From Girardinichthys multiradiatus (lineage: Eukaryota > Chordata > Actinopteri > Cyprinodontiformes > Goodeidae), in NCBI RefSeq assembly GCF_021462225.1, contig NC_061804.1:41665975-41729974 (forward strand): DNA of 64,000 nt. The letters are read 5' to 3'. The notes under the pieces were generated by a model. It was given only the letters and a program-made list of their open reading frames with translations. It was not told where the DNA came from and searched no databases. Positions 11,401 to 23,400 of the stretch are shown one piece after another (the stretch's first letter is position 1; every line of letters begins with the position of its first letter). The translations under genes were made by a program, and so were the position numbers.

Positions 11401-14400
11401 TCACACAAAGAACTGGACGTTTCAGCTAAACCATGTACAGGGTTCCCACACCTTGGTTAACTTCAAATTCAAGGACCTTTCAATGACTTTCCAGGGACTT
11501 GAACTTATTTTTTCAAATTCAAAAACATTCACAAATTTCAAGCACCTGTGGGTACCCTGCAAGTTATAGTAATAATGATAGCTAAGTGTAGCAAAGTATT
11601 ATAAGTTTCACATCAGCAAACATACACTATTGTGAAAATCTAATGTAGCTTTAACCAAGCTTTTACTTAAACTGCCAACAGGTGGCAGTGTGCTACCACA
11701 CTGACCTGTAATGTGGTGGAGGAAGCTGCTGGATGACATCATGAATTTTGATGAGTCGCTCTTCATCTGTTGCTGCTGATACAGCCTCCTTCACAATGAA
11801 AACAAGGCCAGAGATGAATGGTAGGATAAAGGGAAAAAATAAAGGGAACACGTAAACAACACTATATAACTCCAAGTAAATCAAACTTCTGTGAAATCAA
11901 ACTGTCCACTTAGGAAGCAACACTGATTGACAATCAGTTTAACATGATGTTGTTCAAATGGAATAGACAACAGGGGGAAATCTTTGGTGATTAGCAAGAC
12001 ACACTCAATAAAGGAGTGGTTCTGCAGGTGGGGGCCACAGACCACTTCTCAGTACTGATGTTTTCTGGCTGATGTTTTGGTCACTTTTGAATGTTGGTGG
12101 TGCTTTCACACTCGTGGTAGCATGAGATGGACTCTACAACCCACACAAGTGGCTCAGGTAGTGCAGCTCATCCAGGATGAAACATCAATGTGAGCTGTGG
12201 GAAGAAGGTTTGCTGTGTCTGTCAGCGTAGTGTCCAGAGCCTGGAGGCGCTACCAGGAGACAGGCCAGTACACCAGGAGACGTGGAGGAGGCCGTAGGAG
12301 GGCAACAATCCAGCAGCAGGACCGCTACCTCCACCTTTGTTCAAGGAGGAACAGGAGGAGCACTGCCAGAGCCCTGCAAAATGACCTCCAGCAGGCCACA
12401 AATGTGCATGTGTCTGCACAAACGGTTAGAAACCGACTCCATGAGGATGGTATGAGGGCCCGACGTCCACAAATGGGGGTTGTGCTCACAGTCCAACACC
12501 GTGCAGGACGCTTGGCATTTGCCAGAGAACACCAGGATTGGCAAATTCACCACTGGCGCCCTGAGCTCTTCACAGATGAAAGCAGGTTCACACTGAGCAC
12601 ATGTGACAGACGTGACAGAGTCTGGAGACACTGTGGAGAGAGATCTGCTGCCTGCAACATCCTTCAGCATGACCGGTTTGTCAGTGGGTCAGTAATGGTG
12701 TGGGGTGGCATTTCTTTGGAGGGCCGCATGGCCCTCCATGTGCTCGCCAGAGGTAGCCTGACTGCCATTAGGTACCAAGATGAGATCCTCAGACCCCTTG
12801 TGAGACCATATGCTGGTGCGGTTGGCCCTGGGTTCCTCCTAATGCAGGACAATGCTAGACCTCATGTGGCTGGAGTGTGTCAGCAGTTTCTGCAAGATGA
12901 AGACATTGAAGCTATGGACTGGCCCGCCTGTTCCCCAGACCTGAATCCGATTGAGCACATCTGGGACATCATGTCTCGCTCCATCCACCAACGTCACGTT
13001 GCACCACAGACTGTCCAGGAGTTGGCGGATGCTTTAGTCCAGGTCTGGGAGGAGATCCCTCAGGAGACCATCCACCATCTCATCAGGAGCATGCCCAGGC
13101 GTAGTAGGGAGGTCATACAGGCACATGGAGACCACACACAATACTGAGCCTCATTTTGACTTGTTTTAAGGACATTACATCAAAGTTGGATCAGCCTATA
13201 GTGTGTTTTTCCACTTTAATTTTGTGTGTGACTCCAAATCCAGGCCTCCATTGGTTAATAAATTTGATTTCCATTGATGATTTTTGTGTGATTTTGTTGT
13301 CAGCACATTCAACTTTGTACAGAACAAAGTATTCAATGAGAATATTTCATTCATTCAGATCTAAGATGTGTTATTTGAGTGTTCCCTTTATTTTTTTGAG
13401 CAGTGTAGCCACATTGTCCCCTCTCTCGTCCTGTGCTGCCATGGCAACCAGAAAACATTTATCTCACCCTCAGGGATGGTTTTGTGCTTGGAGAAGGTTT
13501 TTATTCCAAGTTACAAAGTGTGTTTGCAGCATTTATAATGACAAGGTGTGTCAGATAAAATGCTAATGTTTCTGTGGCTTACACTCCCATCACTTTTTAA
13601 ACATTTCTTATGTTTTCTTTTACAAATAATACAAACAATTATACAGCGATCAGAGTAATAGCTAGTCTGAGTCTAGAGGCGAAGCCAAAGGCATTACTGT
13701 TACACACAGAAAGAAGAAAACTTTGCAGTATGTCTCAATAACACACATGAGAAGACAGTGAACCATGGGAGGATGTCGCTTACAGAGAATTTCTCGTAGA
13801 GCTGGTAGGTGAGCAGCGGATTGGGGAGCTCTCTGAAGTACAGCTTGCACAGCGAACCAACACAATGGATGTCCTGGATATAAACATCTTTGGTCAGGTC
13901 AGGGATTTGCTCCGAGTCAAACTCATGGCTGATGGAGGAGACAGAAAAAGCAAAGCAACAGTCAACAAACTAACACTAAAGAAACATGCACCTATAAATC
14001 ATTTATGAATAAAAAAAACTTGTATTCCTCTTAAGAAACAAATATGAAGGTCCTACGACGCAGTTTTAAAACCACAAACAGGTTTTGTCTAAACTCTCTT
14101 TAAGAAAGGTGTACATGCCAAAAAAGCATTGAAATGGTGCTTTTTAAAGATTTTATATGCAAACTTACTGGGGGTTCTCTTACTTAGTAACTCTGAAAGG
14201 AGGCTCCTATAAAATCCAGACTATTCTTTTTTCAGAATCAGTTTTTTTCTATTTAAAAACTTTCCTTTTAAATTGATTTTTTTTTAAATAAATGTGGTTA
14301 CATTCTAAAATGTAGAATTTAGAAATAAAATAACTGAAAAATGTAGGGGAGGGCATAGATTAAAATAAATAAATACACAATTTCATTGACCAAACCTAAT

Positions 14401-17400
14401 CAATGTTTGACATAAAATTCTAATTCAGCTGTGATCATTCAAACAGATGTAAATAAAATAAATCTATGTAAGAAAAATATTCTTTAGAAATGTTAGAAAC
14501 ATTATCCATACTGTTTTCTTATTCAGACCCAGAAAATGATAAAAACAAATTGCAGACTTTTCCAGATTTGGCAAGACTGTGAAGGAACCCTGTAAAAATG
14601 TACAGCTAATAACTTTTTGTCACATATGGGCAAAAGGACAAAGAATGAGCACAACCCATGTTTGTTCTAACCAAAACAAGAACAAAATAAATCTTCTGCA
14701 TATTGATTTCCATGAGTACATTAGACTGTTATGTAAATATGCCAGATTGAGCCACAAGGGCTAATTTTCATCTGTAGTCCCGTGGCAGATAGCCTGTCTA
14801 CAAATTCTAAATTACAGCACAGAATATGCAAACGTGCCACTGTTCAGACACACCGTCATACATTCAGTTTATATTTATAAATGTTAAATAGTTGCTCTTT
14901 ATAGGACTCCAATAAAAACACTCCTAGGAGTGAACCCTGTAAAGACATATAGCTTCTATAACCTGAAATATGGCAGCTGGACAATGATACCTAATGCAGA
15001 GCTCCATTCTCCATGCTTGGATACAAACAGATAATTACTCCTAGAAGCCTTACGACATATATTTAAACTTCCTCCTTATCAGCCGTCGTTTGGATGAGGT
15101 CTATATGTTGGTTAGAAAGTAAATACTTTTCTGGAGCAGCCTGGAAATCTTTAAAACACTTTCTGTGCTAAACTACATTCGGCAGGAAATGTCTCTTCTT
15201 ACCGCAATTTCTGGATATTTGAAGCAATCCCAGAGAGGCGGTAAATGCCGTCCACCACGCCATGCTTCTCAATGAACTCTGTGCAGCTCTTGAGGACTTG
15301 GGGCACTGCCAACAGAAAATAGAAGACCACCATTTTCAATCATTTTTGTCTGATTTGAGCACTCCAGACCCATGAACAGAGTGCTCTGTAGTTGAGGTTT
15401 GAGAGTAGAGAATCATGAGACAAGAGCACTGGTGCTTGCTGGAAAAGGTTTGCTGGCTCTTAAATCAATGCCAAGTCATAATAAACTCTTGTTTATTCAG
15501 TTAGAAAATGAAAGTGGAGACATTTTAAATCAAGTCAAGTTTTCAGCAAAGTAAAAAAGCCGACAGACATTTACAATGTTTCTAATTATTGGTAAATCTG
15601 ATTTCTGGATAAAATAAGAGACCTGAGACAACACACAGGTCGAAAGCTACATGTCTGTGATTGTACACCAGCAACAGGGAAAAAATGAGCTCCTCCATTC
15701 TGCTACAGCAACCATGAATCATGCAGACATGTTATTCTTCTATATGTGTTCAATTTTTATAAAAGAGATAAAGTAAGCGTATGTACTGTATGTGTGGAAG
15801 GAAGTATGAAGACCTCCCACTATCCCACATCAGTCAGAGGTGACAGAATGAGATGTGTAGGTGATCAGCTGTTCTGGTAAAGTCCACACAGTCATCCATG
15901 AAACGAGGATCTTCTCCATCAGACAGATGGATGGACAATGATCAGCTGTAACAGCAACAACGTGACTCTCCTAACAAAATATGAAAAACCTAAAACACCA
16001 AAGGGTGGTGGATGAAATCCATTCGCTGACATGCAGGATTCAAAAAACGATGTACAAATGCCAAAACTAGAGCTTCACAATATCAGGAATACATTTAATA
16101 ATAATAGTAATGCATTTTATTTATAATGCACTTTATATTTAAGTCAATCACAAAGTGCTACATGAGAAAACAAGTGCTACAAAAATATTAAAACACAAGA
16201 AGAGCATGAAAACGAGGTGAGGCTAAAGAAAATGAGTTGAGAGTTCAATCAAGAGCTTTCCTAAAAAGTGTATTTTAAGGCCAAGTTTAAAGTCATCCAT
16301 GGTCTGTGGTGTACCCAGGTGACCAGGGAGAACATTCTACAGAGAAGGAGTTTTGTTTGCCCTGAGGTAGAGTTGAGTGTCATCAGCATAAATTTCATGA
16401 CTGGTAATGACACGGCCAAGGGGGGGCATGTAGAGAATGAACAGGATGCGGCCAAGTACTGAGCCTTGAGGGACACCACAGTTTACATTGTGTGTCAGGG
16501 ATTAAGCTGCTCCCAAGGCGACTTGCTCAGTTCTCCCAGTGAGGTAGGATGAGAACCACTCAACAGTCAGAATGACTGATGATGAAGGAGGATGTGGTGG
16601 TCTACAGTGTCGAAAGCTGCAGTCAAGCCCAGGAGGATGAGAAAAGATGGGGAATCAGTGTCTGCAGCCATTAGCAGGTCATTTGCCCTGACCGGGGCCG
16701 TTTCTGTGCTGTGGCCAGGGTTTCCTTTGTGGTTTCCACTATAATTATAATTATAATTATGATACTATTGCAGAATAATACAAATTATGATATTGATTAT
16801 GATTAACCCACATTATCCTTACTCTCTTCTTGATTTTTCTTTCTCATAATGTTTCACTACTCTTGGTGAACTACATCATGTCAACCACTAAATGAGACAA
16901 TGAGTGCAGTTACAGTTTGTCCAACAAACCAAAAAATACTCGATTTATTGCCTGCAGAATTGGAATACATGGGACTTCAAATATAATACTACCAAATATT
17001 TTATCCAAACACACGTGTGTAATATTGTACACCTGGATATTGCAATGATGGCCTCAATGGATACATCATATCCTATAGATATTTCATTGGCACAGCATGA
17101 TCAGGTTGGGTCAATACTTAACTTGAAATTTCATCCTTGACTTCTGAGTTTTAATTGAATCGAGAAGTTCCTTAAAGACTCCCACCCCTACTATGGGAAG
17201 GTGGAGGGAGGCTTTTGACTTTGCTTAAGGATTGTGTGTTGTGGTAGACTAGGGTTGTCACAATACTGGAACTTGATACAGATACTAAGAAAAATACTCA
17301 AAACCATTTTCAATATTATGGAAAACATTTTTGAAGGCACAATGTTCTTTCTGGTTAAGAGCAAAAAATATTATTAATTAAAATATGACAATATTTTAAC

Positions 17401-20400
17401 TTCCATAGTTAAGGCAAAACCTATAAATAGGAGGTAATTCAGCCCTTCTTTAGAAAAAAATATAGCATTTAAAAGTGTAACTTCCCTGCTTGGCAAAACT
17501 ATATACAAGATATCCTTTATGGAAGTACATACATACATATGATTCAGTCATGCAATTATTTTTAATAATTGCTTTTCTTTAGTGTGCCACTGTGTGCTTC
17601 CATTTTCTGTCAACATGAAGTTGATAAAAAAAATGTTGGTGCTAAGGGACAAATAAAGGGTCATTCTATATTAAAACAAATTGTGTTTTAATATAGAATA
17701 TTTAAGATCTGGCGCATACAAAACACATGTTTTACAGTGTATACAAGGATCAAATGTATTCAGCAGCAGTCCTGTACAATTTCTGTCTTTCTGGTGATTT
17801 TGCCTGATAGTTTCTTCAGTGATCAACTACAGCAGCAGGGTAGGTTGCTACAGGTTCCTACTTTTTTCTGCTTTAATTGTCAGCTTCAGTCTGGCTGCAC
17901 CATCACCTGTGTTATGATTAGCCACGTTAGCCTCCAATTTCTTTACAGTAAGCAGAGGAGTAATGGAGGGTGGTTCCTTAGATAGAAAAGCTTTTAACCA
18001 ATTTGATTAATAAACTGAATCTGACTGCACTGTTCGATAGTTAGGATTAATTGGAATGTATGAACCTGACTTGAAATATGTATGATTCAATTGAATTGAC
18101 TTTATGAAATGCCTTCAGATGACATGTGTTGTAAAGTGGGGCTATATAAATAAAAATGAACTGGATTGAATACACTGGTCTTATTTCTTGCTTCACTATT
18201 TAGTAGCCGACTGATCTGTCAGCTGATTAACGTTTTCCTTCGTAAATTTGTACAGCAGTAGAACGGAGTGCTGCATGGTTCAGAGCTGCACACCTGGGAA
18301 ACGCGTTTCATGATAGATGATCACCAACACAACAACCTAAAGGTATAATCATGTCTACAATGTGTGCTAGTTACGCTTTGTTGAATTATCAGTCAATAAA
18401 AAAGATTTCAGTCTTATATTTTAATAAAGTCAACTTTACATTTCAGAATTCTGCCCCTTTCTCCATGAATGTGTGCTATGGCTAGATCTTGTTTTATGGA
18501 TGTGCAAGTTCTGTATGGAGAGACAAGAATAACCTAACTTAACTTAAGTTTAACTGAACTTAACCTGGGTTATTGAACATGGCTCCACGGCAAACCTAAT
18601 GTCAGGATAATCAGAGATGGTCTGAGTCCAAACAGCACTCAACTTTCCTCCTGTCCATCACGTCAGCTCACCTGCAGAAAGCTCAAACATTCTGTACTAA
18701 ATGAATGTACAGTAAATATTGATTCTCCTGCAGCCTAAGCAGAAAGACATGGTAAAGCTGATGTTTACTCATATCAGGTGTATTAAATTAACTATTCACT
18801 GATATTTTCTTGTATTAACCATAACAAAGACACACATTTAAACTGGAAGGGAAAAAATGAAACTGCTAACTGCAAGCATTACCATCATGTCCTGAGTTGA
18901 GGAGGTGTTCTCCCAGATCACAACCGAACACCCGTTCCCGGAGGATCCCTCGCTGCTTCAGCTTTTGCTTCGTGGGCCTGGACTTCATGAAGGAGCGCAA
19001 GAAGGTGATCAGTTTCCCGTGCTTCTTAGATACTGAGGAGTGATGGTGGAGCGGAAAGAAGAAAAAAAAAAAGATGACACATCTTTAATAACTTGAACAG
19101 CGTTTCAGTGCTCTTCAGTTAGTGTGGGCTTGACACACACACATTAAACCATGCACAAGAGTGAAACCCCAAACTGGTTAAGGCTGTCCCATTGTGTATT
19201 TGAGTTTCTTTCTCATGCAAACTTGTTCTTTATGCTTGTGCAGTTTCCCTTTTTGCAAAGGACTGATTCCCGAATACCGGCTCCCAGGCAACAACAAAGG
19301 AATCATCCACATCCAACACCAGCGTCGTCCTCGCCCCTTCCAAACAGAAAAGGGAACACACCTTCCTAAAAACTCAGCCAAAGTTCACCAGATAGCCTGT
19401 CTAACAAATGTCATAAACTCCTTATTCTTCTAGGAAAAGGCTATTAAGTGCATTAAATGATCTGCATATTTAGAAAAAGCAAACAAGTTGTCCACTTCTC
19501 AAGACAGATTAAAAATCAGCCAGTTGGCCACCAGTAAGATAACAGTAGCAGAGTGTTTTTGCTCTCAGGGTTCTGTTTATTTGACACAGCTGCCTATGAA
19601 GAATCTTTCCGGACTCACCGCTTTAAGCAGCATAACTTACCACTGGCTCTGTTTCTGCTTTATCACTGTAAGTGCTTCACTGAGGACATTCATATCTCAG
19701 ATTTCACTTTTTCAGTTTCATTAAACTGTCTTTCACAGAGTTTTCTCACCCTTCTGTTAAATCTGCAGCTTCAACCTTTAATATAAATGACTCTGGAACA
19801 CTGTGCAACAGTGTTCAAGTAAACATAGTCAATAAAACATCTGTAAATAATTAATTGCTTTGTTGTTTCACTTAAACTAATTCTGAAACTACTGCGTACC
19901 GTTTGGCCCTCATCTCCTGTCTTAGTGGAAAAACACTGAGCCGCTGAGCTACATCAGCCTGATGCATTCCTCCAGCTGGTATCATTACTTTTGTAAGTCT
20001 GTAAAGCAATTTAATTATGTAAAGTCAACTATTATCAGAGCTCCTTTTGCTTTCTGCTGCTAAGCAATGTGGTTTTCTCTGTGTGAAAGCAGTTAATGGG
20101 TGAAGAAGACAAAGTTTGCCAGTTTCAGGAGTAGTGAGGTGATTAAAACTATAGTGGAAACCACAAAGGAAACCTGTCAGCTGTTTACTCAGAAGTCACA
20201 ACAGAGAGTTAGATATCAGCAGATAACACAGCTGAGGGGAATTAGTTGAGACCTAATGTTTACAGTCACAGTCTGAAAAAAACATTTTTCTTCACCGATA
20301 TTAAATCAGACCAAACTGTTCCTGTTTTAAGTCAATTAGGATAACTAACACTAATTTTATTTGCTAAATTCCAAAACATTTGACCCAAGTCCTGTTAAAA

Positions 20401-23400
20401 TATTCTGAGTTTAAAAGGATCTGTGTCTCTTCTGTCATTAAGCGAATAGAAATCATTTTGGTCATCCTAACTGACCGAAAGCAGGTTCAGTTTAGTCTGA
20501 TTTAATGTCAGACATTGAAAAAAACATGATTTTGTCCCGTTTTATACAACATACATTAATATTTGGTTTCATCTGAACATCAACAAATGTGCTCAGTTTT
20601 ATCCTTCTGAAAAGTCAATGTTCTGTGTTTCGGCCTCTGGCCTTGCAGTCTTTTCTTTTATGCAGATTCAGCTGTGGGAACACACTCAAATGATTGGCTG
20701 CCTGGATGCTGCTGAGGAACCTGATTGGACCTGCTGAATCACCAAGCCAATCAGTGGATGATGAGACCCACCTGCATCCTACAAAAGGCTCCTGGATTCA
20801 TTCTTTCAGTGGGGCAGCTTTTGGAAGAGGTTTTGTACAGCTGACCCCCGCTTTGCTTTGTGTGGTTTGTTTGGAGACTGTTTTGGCAGCTGCACATTAT
20901 TTTGGTGCTGCTGATCCTCCTAGCTCTGCTTACCAGTTTGTTTAAATGCTTGTTTGGGTTCCAGTTCAATCTAGAGTGTTGTGTTTGAGAAGATTGGGCT
21001 GGATTTGTCATTTTCTGTCAGCCGTATTGTATGTTGGAACCCTGCTCCTTGTAATAAATCCCCTTAAATGTTCTCCTTTTAACTCTGGACTCATTTTTAT
21101 GTTACCACCCCCTGATCCCCTAGACCTGGGGTTGTAACATTTTGTCTATCAGGTGACATTCTGGGTTAGGGTCAACTCATTCTACAGGAAAGATGCAAAA
21201 CACAGCTTAAAATCTGAGCTCAAATCACTATTATTCTTTGTTTGTGAAATTGCTTTTAACTGCAGGGTTTTCTGGTTATAATAAAGCAATGGTTTACCAA
21301 ATAGTAAATCTGAGCTTTTTTTCATTCTAATATTAAATTGGACATAATGACATAAAAGAAATAGAAAGTATAATTTTTTGGCACCAGATTTATTTTATAT
21401 ACCTCTTGTTCTATAGCTTGGAGGATTTTTTAGAATTTGTGGCTATTTAGTGACGTGGAGAGAGACAAATCTGTAACTCCGGCCTATATTTTTATTTTCA
21501 TTTTTATTGGTAAGACAATTCAGTTTTGAATTTATCCAAAAGGCAGATAGAACATTTTAATTGAATATCCAGTTCTGAATGAGAAACCTGAAGCAGCTAA
21601 AATCTGTATCAGCAGGTCTGAGCTTTACTGAATCTGTTTAAATCAAGCAGAAAAACTCAGCAATGGTAACGGCTGGACAAACACAGCCTGCAGGCCTCTC
21701 CTGTAACTGACATGAAAATGATTATCACATTATTATGCTATTATAATTATATCTTTAAAATACTAAATCCATCAAATGGTTGTCAAATCCTTACAGTTAG
21801 CTTGCATTTACCAAAGGAAACTCTTATAGCCAACGGCTATATAATTCCCTCCCTCGTCACAGTAAGAAAACCCATGTCTGAAAACAAGTATGGAATCCTG
21901 ATTGTGTTGTAAAGCAGCACAGTCAGCTCTAAGACCTCAGCAAGCCTCTGCATAGCCATGCACAAAAAACAACAGCATCTCCCATGTCAGGGAAACATGG
22001 AGCTCCAAGTTTCCTCCTAGAACAAATTCCTTTTGTGCTACTAGATGAACACAGAACTGCTGAGAGATCACATATGGCAGGACGAGAAGCTGACGGTGCA
22101 ACGGTGTGAGTTTATACTGACACGTCACAGACTGAGAGGAAAACATGAGTTCAGTGACAGGCATGCTTCAAAAGCTGGACTGAGACTCCCATCTGTTTTT
22201 TGTCATGGAGGATGACAGTCCTAAAGCTCTGAGGTAGCAGCTGAGTAAAAGGCTGGGAGGGATGGATGGAAGCCTAGCAAAATCTGATTATAGTATAACA
22301 TTCAGAGCATGTGGCATAAACAGAGCATTTCTACTGGGCTGTCTAAGTGAAGCCATAAATATTTTCTTAAACAATGTAGATGATGCTGAGTATTACTCAG
22401 TTCAAAGTTAACATTCTTAATTCATACAAGGAAACCCAAGAGGTACTTTCAACTCAACCCACAATAAAAACAAAAGTCTCTTTTAGGGCTGAAACAATTA
22501 GTCAGATTAATAGTGATTAATCGATTATTGAAATAATCGTCAACTAATTTAGAAACTGAATAATCCTTAGCTGCAGTATACCAACATTAAAACATGCTAT
22601 TTGCTGAAAGAACAACCCCCTCAGAGCAGCAATTAGGCCAAAACTGTATAAAACTATATACATTTGGATTTTAGATTAAAAACCTTTGTTAATATGCTCT
22701 ATCCAGAACTCCTCAAGTGGCATTGTTCTAGCTTCACCTGGTTCAAATTCTGCAAAAAATCTCCTATTAAGCACCTTTTGCTATCCGATTATTAATCGAT
22801 TCATTGAAAAAATAGTCAACAGGTTAATCGATTTGCAAATCAACCGTTAGTTGCAGCCCTAGTCCCTTTTAAACCCTCCTGGCAGTCCAGGGATAGACAT
22901 TTAACATACTAAAATGGACACTTGTGATTTAGAAGGGTCCCAACAATCGAAGTCATCTTTAAATAGTGACAAATCAAGCATTTAATTTAGATGACTGCAG
23001 AGCAACTCTAATTTTACCCTGCATTTGAGATGGACGGGTGCTTAAGGAGATGTTTTTCTAGAACTAATACAGGTTAATAGAAACTGTTGGAACAGAACGG
23101 TTCTTGTTTGCAAACATCATAAAACTACTTTGGACATATGAGACTCCAGAAGGTGCTGGGGGACTCACATATTTACAGAAAGAGAAATGAAAGCCAACAG
23201 TCTAAACTTATTGTTTCCAAACCTAGGCAGGACAGAGACAAAGACAATGGGATGATTATAAAGACTGAGGAAGTGTGCAGGACACAAATGAAGCTCTTAG
23301 CTGACCGCATACAAATTAGTGTAAGGCGAATATATGATGACCAACATTTAAAAAGAAACTACAGACTTCAGGACAAACATGTTTCTTGCTAACCTAATGG

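Noticed and set aside
23138..23392. 84-codon plus-strand frame
   Set aside because: Looks like chance: no motif, no splice context, no composition change.
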